A stretch of 64,000 nucleotides of DNA from Venturia oleaginea (taxonomy: Eukaryota; Ascomycota; Dothideomycetes; Venturiales; Venturiaceae): assembly GCA_013176395.1 (NCBI GenBank), contig JABMLP010000020.1:434001-498000 (forward strand). The letters are read 5' to 3'. Both the position numbers and the translations under genes were made by a program. The notes under the pieces are model-generated. The model was given only the letters and a program-made list of their open reading frames with translations, was not told the DNA's origin and searched no databases. Shown one piece after another: positions 32,810 through 45,414 of the stretch; positions within the stretch are counted from its first letter, which is position 1, and each line of letters opens with the position of its first letter.

Positions 32810-33481
32810 TTTGGACGGCTTCAGCAACGCAATTGAGGGGAGAGATGGGACTTTTGTGATGCCGGTGATGGTATATGGTCGCTTCACTGCGATCTCGATT
32901 GTCTCCAGAGTGCAGCGGGAAAGAACCGGACTCAGCTTGGCGGACAATTGTTCAGGATCACGTGCACGGAGCGAGTGTGGAGCGAACTGGCAGCTGGCAG
33001 AGTTGCGGTCACGGTGTCTGTAACTACCCGGCCCTGGCTGCGTGAAGGAAATAAATAGTGTCCAGGTGTAGTGTTCAGGCGCACTTTGTCCTCACTGAAT
33101 CTCATACCGCAGGACTGCATCTTCCACTGCCAGTGTGCTGTCGGGGGCGGCTCATTAAACCCTGTGCTGCTAACAAACCCATCTGAATCGGAGCCTCTCC
33201 AGTCTCAATCTTCACTCAGTCCTATCCAGCCGGCTTTCCAACACGTACTCTCATTGACCAAAACCACTGTCATCATAGCCTCAGTCACCCTCAGAATCCG
33301 GCGGGTGCCACCTTTTCATGTTCGTGGCCTCCTCCAGCGCCCGGCATTCACCAATAAAATCCACCATTCAGTCTTCAGTCACCAATACCAACCGCAACGC
33401 GCTACTTCACCTCAGACAGTCGCCAGCCTATCTGCACCAAAACCACCACGTAGCATCTTTCCTCCATCCAATATCTTCCCC
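32810..33481. promoter_or_regulatory. Divergent intergenic region (ATP3 / TOP1)
   Basis: No coding signal of its own. Both promoters and 5' UTRs must lie here. The TOP1 side is C/T-rich and repeats CCAATA-like motifs near 33380-33470, whose role is unknown. Confidence 0.45.
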
Positions 33482-36465
33482 ATGTCTTCGTCAGACGACG
33501 ATGCTCCTCTCTCCAGAGGCAAGCCAAACGGAAGTAAGTTGCTGCTGCCCTTACCCGGCCTTTTCACCTAAGCGCGCTGGGTGACAGCATCTGTACCGCT
33601 CTCCCGCGACGCGACCCAAACTTTCAACGCTTCTCCACCCCATCACTTTTCTTCACTTGCAAACACTTTTCGGAATCTTCGCGTTCCTGCAGCGTGGCTT
33701 TTCAGGCGCATACTGACGTCTTACAGAAAAGTCTGCTGCAACCATCTCAAAGAGCGTTGACAAGGCCATGGACCAGGCAAATCCATCAAACGGCGACCTG
33801 CACGCTGGAATCTCGATTCGCAATGGACCCGTTGTTGAGGATATGGACGTGGACGAGCAAGCACCAGCGACCAATCGAACTTCAAACGGCAAGCGGAAAT
33901 CTCGTGGGAGTATCCAGAAGAAATACAAGGAAGAAACCAGTTCAGAAGATGAGGATGTCCCTTTGGTACGTTGGAGCCGCCCTTACGTATGCGCCGTTCC
34001 TTACTGACTCTGTCGCAGAGTAAGAAGAGAAAGACTTCGAAACCAGCATCAGATCCGGCATCCTCAGACGACGATATGCCCCTTGCGCGGAATAAGCCAG
34101 CTGGAAAGAAACCGCCGAAGATCACAGCGGCGCAAATCGGCGAGTCTGAGGATTCAGATGAGCCTTTGACGAAGAAGCTGGCAAAAGAGAAGGTTCAGAT
34201 TGAGAAGAAGGCCGCGACCACTGCCAAAGCAATTCGTGCTGATGAGCAGAAGGCTGCTAAGCGCAGGAAGAGCAAACAGGCTGCCAGTGAGAGTGACTCC
34301 GATGCTCCTATCGCCAAGAAGAAAAAGGCCACGAACGGTGTTAAGAAGGAAGCGGCTGCTCCAGCTAAGAAGACCAAGGCCAAGGCTGAGCCAGTGCCAA
34401 AGAAAGGAAAAGGAAAGGCCAAAGAAGAACCTACCGAAGGTGATCTTGAGGCTGAAGCTGAAGAGGAGGAATATCGATGGTGGGAGAACCAGGACAAAGG
34501 CGACGGCTCAATCAAATGGACGACATTGCAGCACAACGGTGTCGTTTTTCCACCTGCATATCAACCTCTTCCCAAGCACGTCAAGCTTCACTATGATGGA
34601 AAACCTGTCAGTTTGCACCCCGATGCGGAAGAAATTGCTGGGTTTTATGGTGCCATGCTGAACTCCGAGGTCAATGTCTCCAATCCAACCTTCAACAAGA
34701 ACTTTTTCTCCGACTTCCAAGCTTCACTGAAGAAGACAGGCCATGCCAAAGACAAAGACGGTAATAAAGTTGATATCAAATCTTTTGAAAAGTGCGATTT
34801 CAAGCCAATGTTTGAGTACTTTGATGCTGAGCGTGAGAAGAAGAAGGCATTGCCGACAGCGGAAAAGAAGGCTGCCAAGGCCGAGAAAGACAAGCTTGAG
34901 GAGCCATACATGTTCTGCATGTGGGACGGTCGCAAGCAGAAGGTCGGTAATTTCCGAGTGGAACCCCCGGGGCTCTTCCGCGGTCGTGGTGAGCATCCAA
35001 AGACTGGCAGAGTCAAGGCACGAGTTGCACCCGAACAAGTAACGATCAATATCGGCAAAGAGGCTACAGTCCCTCCACCACCAGAAGGTCACAGCTGGAA
35101 AGAGGTCAAGCATGATAATACTGGCACGTGGCTTGCGATGTGGCAGGAAAACATCAATGGCGCTTACAAGTACGTGATGCTTGCTGCGAATTCCGATGTC
35201 AAAGGCCAGAGCGACCACAAAAAATTCGAAAAGGCTCGAGAGCTGAAAAAGCACATTGATCGCATTCGCAAGGATTACACGAAAGACTTGAAGTCCGATG
35301 TGATGGCGGATCGACAGCGAGCCACTGCAGTCTACCTGATCGACAAGTTCGCGCTTCGTGCCGGTAACGAGAAGGGTGAGGATGAAGCCGATACCGTCGG
35401 CTGCTGTTCTCTCAAGTTTGAGCACATCACCCTTCAGCCGCCTAACAAGGTCATCTTCGACTTCCTCGGTAAAGACAGTATTCGTTTCTATGATGAAGTG
35501 GAGGTCGACATCCAGGTCTTCAAGAACTTGAAAATCTTCAAGAAATCCCCGAAGAAGGACGGCGACGAAATCTTCGATCGATTAACGACATCTGCTCTCA
35601 ACAAGCATCTGGGAACATATATGACAGGTCTCACTGCCAAAGTGTTCCGTACCTACAATGCCTCCTGGACCATGGCCACCCTACTAAGAGAAATGAAATC
35701 GACAGGCACAATTCCTGAGAAGGTCAAGGATTACAACGACGCCAATAGAAAGGTCGCCATCTTGTGTAATCACAAACGCACCGTCGGGGCAGCTCACGCG
35801 GGCTCAATGGAGAAGATGATAGAGAAAGTAAAAGGCATGCGCTTCCAGGAGTGGCGGATGAGAGTGATGCTACTCGACCTCGATCCAAAGCTTAAAAAGA
35901 AACGTGGTGCGGAATACTTCGAACGACCTGAGGATCTCGATGACGAGTGGGCCAAAGCGCACATCGCCGCTGAGATCGAGGAGAAGCGTGAGAAGATCCG
36001 TAAGAAGTTCGAAAAGGATAACGAAAAGCTGGTTGTCGAAGGCAGCAAGGAGATGAAGCACAAGGAGCTAGAAGAGCGCCTTGAAGAGACCGATGAGCTT
36101 GAGAAGAAGTACAAGAAAGAGCTCAAGAGTGGCAAAGTAGAGGCCGAGGGCAAAGGTCCTACAGTTGAAAAGATCGAGGCCAACCTTGACAAGCTCGTGC
36201 AGCGCATCGAGACAGCCAAGGTCCAGATGGAAGACAAGGAGAGCAACAAGGAGGTGGCTCTTGGGACCTCCAAGATTGTGAGTGATTCGCTCAAGATCTG
36301 TGGCCGGCATCACACTAATCTGTTTTCTAGAACTATATTGACCCTCGATTGACAGTGGTCTTCTCCAAGAAGTTCAACGTGCCGATTGAGCGTTTCTTCT
36401 CTAAGACGCTAAGAGAGAAGTTCGACTGGGCCATTAAGTCAGTTGACGAGAACTGGGAGTTTTAA
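33482..36465 (+). CDS. TOP1: DNA topoisomerase I (type IB, eukaryotic)
   Basis: Nuclear enzyme that relaxes supercoils by a transient 3'-phosphotyrosyl nick. Exons 33482..33533, 33727..33965, 34019..36277 and 36331..36465 give 894 aa; introns of 193, 53 and 53 bp keep phase. The N-terminal 200 residues are acidic and Lys-rich with repeated SSDDD/DAPL patches (nuclear tail). Core: [60 protein letters not shown] and [14 protein letters not shown] charged coiled-coil linker follows, and the catalytic tyrosine is in [10 protein letters not shown] (Tyr852). The last intron splits the protein one residue before this tyrosine. Start: the [10 protein letters not shown] motif recurs later in the tail. 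Complete and intact. Confidence 0.96.
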
Positions 36466-39123
36466 GTGGTCAGAGTCGCATCAGAACGATCTCATCACTC
36501 CACGATAGATACTGAGACGTCTACTTAACAATCTCAAGCCTGTTCGGGGTAGTGATGGGCAACCTACTCACACACGGCACATAAAAAGCATGATATATTC
36601 ATCTTCCTTCTGCATTGTACATTGTTTTGTTTTCCTTTCTTCCTTCTGGGGTGGCACATTTGCATGGCGTACTTGCTTCACAAACAGAAACATGGAACCT
36701 GCATTATATTTATTCTCATTCACGGGCACGGCGATGGCTCTTGAACACGATGATTTGCGAGAAGAGGGCGCGCGGAAAAAATGGAGGAGATTTGCATTAC
36801 ATGTAGGAAGGGGAAGGCAGGCGTCTGTGAAGGAACGGGACGGGAACGGGAAGGAACCGTTCATCACCTGCTTGGTTGATGATTTGCTTTACTCCGTACT
36901 TGGGCTGAAGTATGCTTTGACCATTATGTGTCATTGTTCATGCAGCTCGGAGTGAAAGCAGACATGATGGTGAGATGGCGTTTTTTGACCTTTCTCCGAG
37001 GCGGTGTAAAGTAGAGAGAGAAAGAGAATATCATTGATTGGATTGCAAGGTCTATCTATCGATCTTTGAACATTTGGAAATGGTGGGTGTTATATTAGAA
37101 GAATAAGAACACATCTAGGGAGAAGCAAGCAAGCAATTGAGAAACTTTGTTTTCATAACGGGAACGTCGAGTGCTGCTCTATGAAATGGTTTATTCCAAT
37201 CTCGTTGTACGAGCATGGATTTCTGATGAGACGTAGACGTATCACTGTTCAATTTGGTGCAGATTTCCTTTTTTGTAAGGAGGCAGGGCATTGGCCGGCA
37301 ATCCTCCTATTACTGCTATATATATCTCAATTGGTTGAACCGACATGTTGGTTTATTTTGAATTTTCATATTAGTTAACCTGGGAGATCTGTCGTCGCTC
37401 ATACTGGACGAACGAAGTCTCCGCCAGTAGCACTTTGATCTGACTTCCTCGACATCACAACGCGGCGGCCGCTTATTTGTGATGCAAATTGAACCTGGTA
37501 CTAGAATGTTGATGTGAGAATGAGGGAATTGAGTTGAAAGCCTTGCTTCTTCACGTTCTTCCCGGAAGATTCTTCTTGAGAGCAAGTGGTGTTGAAATGT
37601 ATGGACTCGATTGAGCTTGCTGCAGGCAGTCAGCTCACTATTATCGAAGATGATATGCTCAAGATTGTCATGAACTGTTAACGACACGTTGGTTTCCTGG
37701 CAGCTGCATATGAGTTCCATGGCGATGGTAAAATGCTCGTTGCAATGCCATTTCGCGCAGTTTGTTGATGGACAAATTCCATGAAAGCATCACGGGCTTC
37801 CTATTCGCGAATCGCGAGCATCATGTTCGGCGAAGTAGGTAAGCTCCATCGCGATTGTAAAATGCCGGCTGTAATGCCGCCGGTTGGAGATTTGACTTCT
37901 CGCTTGCCCTGGTTGCTGGTTAGTTTTGAAACCGATGACAGCGGTCCGGGGCGGTGTTAGCCTTCGCGCATTGCCGAGCGGAATGAACATGATTGTTTGT
38001 TGCATAGTGTGAGTCGGAATTCAGTTCTGTGGAGAGATGTTCGCGTCCAAGGTCAGTTGATGCGGGTCTGACCGATTTGAGAATCTTGGAGATGGGGAGA
38101 TGCCAGGCTGGGTATGCTTTATTTTCTTCGTCGTGCCTATGTCTTTGATTCAAGAATAGATGGTTGGAGATTGTGATTGTGGTACAAATACGTGCATTGT
38201 GCTATCCCAAGGTGGAGCTCTCTGCAGGTTGTAAGTTTAGACCCGATGCGATGGTTCGTCCCTGTCCTGTCTGTCCGACATCAGGCGTTCTTGCGGTCAA
38301 GACTGAAGAGGATGATGAGAGGTGTGGTCACTCATTTGCGCCGGGCAATAAAGCCTTCTAGGTACAGCATCGCTGGCTGTTCTCTTGACGTAGGTTTAAT
38401 CGGGGGGAAGTCCTGTTTTCGATGTTGGTGGAGGGCAGAAGCAGGAATCAGGATGAGGCGCTTGTCAAATAGGATCGTCGGCTTCAGCCCATCGCAGACT
38501 CGTACCTGAATTTGTCGATTCGCGAACCATGGTCGTGAAGTGGCATGGCAGGGGGAGACTTTCGAGGAAACGAAGGACAAAGGAGTCTATGACAAGGCTT
38601 TCTGTCGTGCAACGAAGACATTGGCACCAGTTGATCCGCTGGGTCGGTCCAACAGAGGTGGGTATATTGATAGACATATTTATATCAAATCGGTGTCATA
38701 TCCATGTACAGCTCCGTATTGGCAGCCTGCCCCACCACCACCATTTTAGCCGCATACCCTCCTTGATGCCGCATAAAGGAAGGTCCCAGGTCCCAGGCGC
38801 AACAAAGAGCACCATCAATTTACCGCTTCCCTAAGAGACACACTTGCCCAAATGCTCCCTTTGATTGAACTGGCCCCCTGTATCCTACCGAGCTCTTCTC
38901 TATAACCACTCTCCCGTCCTGCAGCTACCACGACCACCTATCCACCCTCCCTGTCCTTGTTCAACGTCTCCTACCTCGACCATCTACCAATTCGCACTCG
39001 TATTTTGAACGTCCCCCGCCCCGCGTCTCTGCTCTAGACGTCATTTGGGAAATTCCTTCAAATCCTTTTGGAGGACATCCCTTTCCGTGACTGACAATCC
39101 GATATATCTAGCCACTTGCGAAC
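36466..39123. other. 2.7 kb intergenic region
   Basis: No gene is supported on either strand; short open stretches lack conserved motifs or splice structure. It contains a degenerate 40-45 bp duplication at 37715-37895. From about 38880 onward a C/T-rich promoter or 5' UTR leads into the SDR gene. Confidence 0.5.
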
Positions 39124-40430
39124 ATGAGCGACTCTGCCGGCGCGAATGGCGCCGAAAAGCCTGCCGTACTCATCATTGGCGGCCTAGGTGTGTACAGACC
39201 TGTTTAAGCTTGCTCTCTACCCGTACGTGCTTCTAACACAATTCAAGGCTACGTGGGACGCTTTCTCGCTCTCCACATCCACACCAACAACCTCGCTTCT
39301 GAAGTCCGTTTAGTCGACAAGCAGCTCCCCGAGCTCGCATGGCTAGCCCCCGAATTCGCAGAAGCATGCTCAAGAGCAAAGTTCATGCAAGCAGATGCCT
39401 CCAGGGAAGCAAATCTCTCACGCATATTTACCCGTTCCAACGGCCAGGAGTTCGACTATGTCTTCAATTGCGGTGGTGAAACAAGATACTCACAGGACGA
39501 TGAAGTATACAAGGCTCGTTCACACACTCTCTCGGTATGTCTTGGGAAAGAAGCGGCGAGGAGAAAGATTAAGTTCTTTTTGGAGGTGTCGACGGGGATG
39601 GTGTACAAGCCCAAGGAAAAGCCGAGGAAAGAGGATGATGATCTGAAGCCCTGGTTGAAATTGGCAAAGTGGAAGTTACAAGCGGAGCAAGATCTAGCCA
39701 AGATTGAGGGATTGAGGTTATGTGTGCTAAGACTGGGACACGTCTATGGGCCATACACGAGCAAATATCTAGCAATGGCGTTATGTTTGGCAAGAGTATG
39801 GCAGCACGAGGGCGAAACGATGAAGTGGTTGTGGGGACGAGATTTACGAAATAATACCGTTCACGTTGAGGATGTTGCGAGAGGGATGTGGCATGCCGCA
39901 GAATGGTACTGCAAAAGCGCAGACGTACGGACACCAGCACCCATCTTCAACCTAGTTGATCAGGGGAACACATGTGAGTCTCTCTCACGGCCATGAACAT
40001 GGAGCCTGCATTAACAAATCGCCAGCCCAAGGAACACTAGCAGACATCTTCCAACAAATCTTCAACGTCCCTCAATGCTTCGAAGGCAGCGTCCGCTCCA
40101 AAATCGCCATGCTGAAACTCGATAACGTAGTCGACGATCTCAACGACGATAGTCTGGACATATGGGCCGAACTACAACAAGAATCCAAGACGAGCGAAAC
40201 AACGCCTCTAAACCCTTTTATGGAGAGAGAACTACTCAAAGACAATGATCTGAGTTTAGATGGAACGGCTTTCATGAAGGAGACTGGCTTTCAGTGAGTG
40301 TCCTTGCTCAAATTCTCCCGACAGGTTTTTGGATTAACCCAAGTGACTCAGATACAAGCACCCAACAGTGACGAAACAAGAAGTCGAGGCCGTGATAGAG
40401 AGTTACAAACGTATGAACTGGTGGCCTTGA
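39124..40430 (+). CDS. NAD-dependent epimerase/dehydratase (extended SDR), atypical active site
   Basis: Exons 39124..39187, 39248..39973, 40026..40293 and 40352..40430 give 378 aa; introns of 60, 52 and 58 bp are in phase. A Rossmann fold begins at residue 14 with VLIIGGLGYVGR (GxxGxxG, split by intron 1). Acidic VDKQLPEL follows beta-2, which suits NAD(H). YVFNCGGETRYS and FLEVSTGMVYKP are the usual SDR strands. Where extended SDRs have YxxxK, this protein reads LKLAKWKLQAEQDL, so the catalytic Tyr appears replaced by Leu. The C-terminal substrate domain has LRLGHVYGPYT and ends RMNWWP. The substrate is not known; loss of Tyr suggests a binding role or altered chemistry. Confidence 0.85.
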
Positions 40431-40758
40431 CACCAATCTCCTCTCTCCGTCTCACAAGGGTGTTGGGTTTCATTTCTTTGGGTTTTATGAATCCTGTTGA
40501 CGGGGATGTCAAATGTGTTTTTGGGATATGTAATTGTTGATTTTGGAAGGTTGACAAGTTAATTGGATTTTGGGAAATACTGTATGCTTGGGCGGGATTC
40601 GGCACGATGGCATAGCACGGCATAGCATGGCTTGCGATCTTGCGATCGATCGTATGATTGTGAGTGAACTTAAGAAGAAACTAATTTACTAAATATATTT
40701 TTTACACGGTACCTAGCTATAATAGTTAGCCTACTATCCTATTTGCGTACTAAAGATA
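40431..40758. other. Intergenic, SDR gene to transposon
   Basis: 3' UTR of the SDR gene followed by an A/T-rich stretch. A CATAGCACGG/CATAGCATGG doublet occurs at 40612-40631. No gene is seen. Confidence 0.4.
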
Positions 40759-42584
40759 ACGTATTCCACCGAGCCGGCCACTTTTCCTTGGCACGACCAA
40801 CTCATGTTACGACTCTTCAATTTTATCGCTATCAACAATAGATTCCAAGTCCGTCGCGCTACTATCTGATTCGGAAGATATCTCGATATCCTTTTTACAC
40901 GTTCGCGCATTGTGCCCAGTCGCGCCGCAGTTCCCACAGCGCCTTTGAGTTGGTCGGGCTGTTTCTTGATCACCACTACTACGAGTATTCTTTGATCCCT
41001 GAGGCGCAACAGGCGCCTCAGCAGCTACCCGTGCTGCTGCAGTCCCATACTCCATAGTACCACCTTGCTGGATCCGCTTTCTTTTACGCGATTTCCGCTT
41101 CGTCATTACTGCCAATTGCTCTTCAAGCTCGTGGTTTCGTGCAACAAGTAGGGCGTTCTGGTGCAGCATCAATTCAGCGCCTTTAACAAGCTGTGAAAAG
41201 CCTGCCTGCGCAGTAACTGGTGACCGAGTAAAAGAGTCGCTTACGAGCTTGGATTGTGATCCAAATTCATGAGTATTGCCTGGAGTCTTTGACTGCCACG
41301 GCGTTTCTAGGAGACGGGGTTCTGGCGGGGGTACGTAGCCGTACTTCATGGCGATCCAACACTACCTGCGCGTTAATAGGGACTAGCCCTACTGCCTCAA
41401 AGGCCTTTCGACAATTCTCTTCCGTGAACACGTCGAGAAACGCGTCTTTAAAGGCAGGGAGAAAGCCTTCCTTGTTGATATGGTACACGCGTCGGCGCGC
41501 CAACTCCTGGACGCGTTGGGAGTACTTGCGCTTTAACGGCGAGAAGCAGACCACGTCAAGGGGCTGGAGTATATGCAACGAGTGCGATGGCATGCAGAGG
41601 GTTAGAATCTTATTTTCGAGGCAGTAGTCCTTGAAATCCTGGCTGAAATGGCTCTCATGGCCGTCCAAGATAAGCAGCCTATACCCCCCCACCTGCCGCG
41701 CCTTTGTATACGCGTCAAAATGCTTCAACCACTCAAGACCAAGCGCGTTATTTGTCCAGCCGTTCTCAGAGACTGAGAGATTCCAATTCCGTGGTATATC
41801 TGCCTCATACCACGCAGAGATGTGAACGCGTCCTTTGCAGATAATGAATGGCGGGGTCGCATACCCAGCTGCGCAGATGCTCTGAATAACCGTAACCCAT
41901 TCGTGATCGCCCGGCTGGATAAGTTGAGGCCTTGTACGTCTTTCAGAGGCTGTAACGACCTTCATTGACCCAATACGCCCATCTGGAAGCCAATCTCGTC
42001 AAAGTTGTGCGTATCCTCATCGTGGACGCCGTACTTTGCCTTATTGTCTGCAACGAGCTTGAACCACGCGCCGATAATCTCTGGATCTTCCTGTAGTATC
42101 CTCTGCCTATCCTTTGCTCGATTGAAGGCTATTTTGAGCTCATCTGAGCGCGTTACGAATCTCTCAGCCCAGTTTTTGCCTACTGGCTCTCCACAGCGTA
42201 CACCCAGTGGTTTATCCGCCATATCTGCCACCTCACATAGCCGGGGTGCGAATCCTGGCGAATTGAGATCGAGGATATATCGGATAATCGTTTGCTCTTC
42301 TATCGTAGTGAGCTTATGAGAGTTTGGGCGAGTTTGAGATCGAGAGGTGATTCCGCGGAGCCGTTCAGAGAGCCTTTGGTGTTTAATGTTAAAGGCTGTA
42401 GCAGCGCGCCGTAGGCTTTGAAATTGGCCAGAGGTATACGCCTGAAGAGTGAGATCAATTCTACCTTCTTCTTGAACGGCTATCGCGTTGCATTGTTGAG
42501 ACATTACGTGTTAAAGAGGGCAAGGGCTGTGCCAAGGAAAAGTGGCCGGCTCGGTGGTTTGGCCGGCTCGGTGGTGGAATACGT
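40759..42584 (-). mobile_element. Fot1/pogo-type DNA transposon (1.8 kb), inactive copy
   Basis: Terminal inverted repeats are ACGTATTCC... at 40759-40794 and the complement at 42529-42584. The right arm is 20 bp longer because an ACCGAGCCGGCC-containing block is doubled. The length fits fungal Fot1/Pot2 elements. The element encodes a DDD transposase on the minus strand with two frameshifts. A TA duplication is not clear: TA precedes the left end, but TC follows the right end. Confidence 0.85.
40807..42504 (-). pseudogene. Pogo/Fot1-type (DDE_1) transposase, two frameshifts
   Basis: ATG 42504 opens a CENP-B-like helix-turn-helix region (AYTSGQFQSLRRAATAFNI, KHQRLSERLRG). The first catalytic Asp is in HNFDEIGFQMG. 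A one-base loss near 41965 then shifts the frame. The second Asp is in LLILDGHESH and the third in LHILQPLDVVCF. A second shift near 41310-41330 leads to LLETPWQSKTPGNT, a helical segment, and a C-terminal CCHC knuckle (CGNCGATGHNARTC) with an acidic tail ending at 40807. All three catalytic Asp survive, so only the frame is broken; this copy cannot make full transposase without repair or recoding. Confidence 0.85.
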
Positions 42585-43221
42585 TCACTATTTCTCGTAG
42601 TTATTTCCCTATCATTCCTCTAGATAGGCGGAATTATATAACTATTATTCCTATACCTTTAAATCCCCTAAAGATTTACGGATAATACATTGAATATCAA
42701 GGATACTAATAAACCGGACTCTGTCGGTGCTGCGCAATTCAACAGCACAACGCTTCACTCCATGTACGCTTTACAAGTATCGGCATGTGGCGGAGCGAAT
42801 AGATTGAAGAAGGAAACGATTCAAGATGTCTTATTCGTCTCAGGCCGTCGCTACAAAGAATGAGTACAGAAGTCCGGTACCATGTACCTCGAAGGGAGAG
42901 CTGCAACCGGTTGTGCTTAGCAAAAGGAAATGACATTGTTGCAGAACAAGGTTCTCAAAAGATAGCTACGTCAGCGAGGAGAGGGTAGTCCACCGCCCCA
43001 AAGAAACCGCAGGGCTCGTGCAGCTCCTAACCACCAACGAGCTCAGGAATCGCATAAGAAAAATGCCCGATCTCAAGGGCGTGAAAAGCATGCTCTCTCT
43101 TCGGGCGGAACGGTTTGAAAAAATCACCCTATTCAGCTGTCAACAGATGCTCAATCTAGACCCGCCTCACATCGGGAATGGGCTATAAAAATCGACCTGT
43201 TCAATTGTCAACAACTGTCTT
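42585..43221. other. Intergenic, transposon to AIM24 gene
   Basis: A/T-rich at 42585-42720, then unremarkable sequence containing the 3' UTR of the AIM24-family gene. No gene is seen. Confidence 0.4.
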
Positions 43222-44761
43222 TTAAGCACCACCACCAGAGGCAGCTGTAATGTAGGCAGCGAACGCTACCGGATTTCTTGTCTGCATGAACACAGATCCA
43301 GGTCCTGTAAACTTGCACACCAGGCCTTCGCCTGCGGCCATTCCGGATAACATGCCGCCCGAGGCTACGCGTTCCATTTTATATGGACAGTTCCAAGCGA
43401 CCAGGTGACCGTTATCGATGATGTACTTCTCACCGGCCCCAAGCTGGCATGTTTTGTCAGCCAAATTCTTCAGAGCAAAGCTGGTTCGTCAATTGGAAGT
43501 TTGAAAATCTCTAGCAAGCAAATCGAATTCGATAGCCAAGATATATCGATGTCGATATCACTTCACCAGTGTGAATGGGGAGAGGACTCACATCTTTCCT
43601 GATGATGGCACCCAACGAGGTGATCCACAAAATACCACTTCCAGAAATCTTGTGCTGAAAAAATCCTTCCCCAGAGAACATGGCTTTACTGATGCCCGTT
43701 GACTTCGAATCCTTGTGGACTCGTTCCGTGCAAGCCAGGAAAGCGTCTTTGCCGACAGTCCACTGCTCGTTTCCGTTTAGACGGATGGACGTGATATCGC
43801 CAATCGAAGGTGGTGCAAGTAAGAGCTCGCCAGGGCCAGTGAATGTTGAAGTATTAATCTCACCGCCTGTGACGAACTTCTTCACAGAGAACTTAATTGC
43901 ACCTTTGAGGGTCACGGTAGGTGACATGGCGATCATAGCACCTGAGCGCAGCTGTCAGTGCCAATAATTTCATACAACAGCACAACGTTACACACCTGGC
44001 TTTGCAACAAGTGGACATCCAATAGCCAGCTGAACGGTAAGAATGGTGTTCGTGTCTCGGTGGCTGATTCGATATGCCCCGCCATTGAACGTCCCTACAT
44101 CGTCCGTCTGTGAGGCCGCGGCACTAAAGTGTGAAGCAGCGGGTGCTCCACCAGGCATGCTTGACCGGTCGTTCGTATTGAGAGGTGATTGAGAGATTGG
44201 AGCAGATTGTGTCATGGGAACTTGCGGGTGCCTCATAGGCTGTGGAGAGGCTGCAGGGGCAAAGCCTGGAGATTGTGGAATAGAATGCTGAGTTGGAAGA
44301 TGCTGTACTTGAGCTTGTTGAGGAGGAGGCGAGTACGAATGTTGATTTGGTGGTGGAGGAGGATAGCTCTGCTGATGCTGATTTTGGGGAGGTGGAGGAT
44401 ACGACTGCTGCTGTGGGGGAGGAGCATAGTGTTGCTGCTGCTGCTGCTGCTGCTGCCCTGGTGGAGGGTACCCGTTGTTGCCGTCCGGTGGAGGAGCTGT
44501 TCCCACATGAATTAGTTGTTGGTTGGAACATAGGTAGGATCTTGCTAAGAGGTATTTGGAACTTCTGTCACGACGCGAAGCTCTATCCCAGATCTCAGGA
44601 GCTTCCAACTCTTTTTCCACCTCTTGGTCTCACGCGCCGGCTCCGCGCTCATCCTCTCTGCCTTGTCTCTTCTCAGCGCCCAACACTCCCTCTCCAAGCT
44701 TATGTTCAGGTTTCCCAGATGCATGGTGTAAGTTCAACTTACGGTAGTATTGTCCAGACAT
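43222..44761 (-). CDS. AIM24/TIGR00266-family protein with N-terminal polyQ/Pro tract
   Basis: Exons 44761..44743, 44496..43996, 43941..43592 and 43467..43222 give 371 aa; introns of 246, 54 and 124 bp keep phase. Residues 1-130 are Pro/Gln/Tyr-rich ([15 protein letters not shown] then an uninterrupted run of eight Gln), encoded by a CTG/CAG repeat at about 44436-44457. The folded part is the double beta-barrel of the TIGR00266/AIM24 family: [68 protein letters not shown] and [19 protein letters not shown]. Yeast Aim24 supports mitochondrial inner-membrane organisation. This protein lacks an obvious presequence, so its location is uncertain. The weakest junction is the acceptor at 43468. Confidence 0.85.
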
Positions 44762-45414
44762 GTCGACTACGCTTCAGGACTTTTCAGCTAGAGAAGTACT
44801 CGAGTGGGCCTGAATCGTGCTTTATATATATGACCCCGCTTCGTATTCGCCGGGAGAGAGCTTGTGTGCTCTGTCGTGTATCAAGACGCACCAGGCTTCA
44901 GGCGGACGCGCGCTTCAGTTGGTCGATATGGCCGGGAAGAACTGGAGAAGCTGGTCTGGAGTCGGAAGAGCAATATATAAACACATGCCCCCGCCCAGGA
45001 GCTGACCACCATTGATGTGGGCTGCTCCATCTTGCATGCCCAATTGTGGCGCATCCGTCGTGAGACGTGGTTGATTGGTGAGAGCTGAAGAGACCCAGCA
45101 CCAATAAGCGCCTCGATCTCCCGCTAAACTGAAATTGCATGGATACACAAATCACGCGTTGACATCCAAGATGCATGGCTGAATTGGAATTGTGAATAGT
45201 AAACATTCACTTGTATATACTACCCATCACTATACCCCACGCATAGACAACTCCAGTTGTCCTGCTTTCAGCTTGGCTCGGCACCTCGAAATTGTGCCCG
45301 TTCCCTCCAACGCTACCTCTCGCATCATACTACAAACGTAACGATGCCTCGTGTCTTCGTAGCACGAAACAAAGTAAAGCAAGGCAAACAGATCTCCTGA
45401 TACAAAAACGCTCT
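44762..45414. other. Intergenic, AIM24 promoter and eIF2-beta 3' flank
   Basis: No coding support. It holds the promoter of the AIM24-family gene (minus) and the 3' UTR of the eIF2-beta gene (minus). Confidence 0.4.

Noticed and set aside
36590..36955. Plus-strand 121-codon open frame after TOP1
   Set aside because: Cys/Phe/Trp-rich sequence without motif or homologue that I recognise, within 130 bp of the TOP1 stop; probably the TOP1 3' flank.
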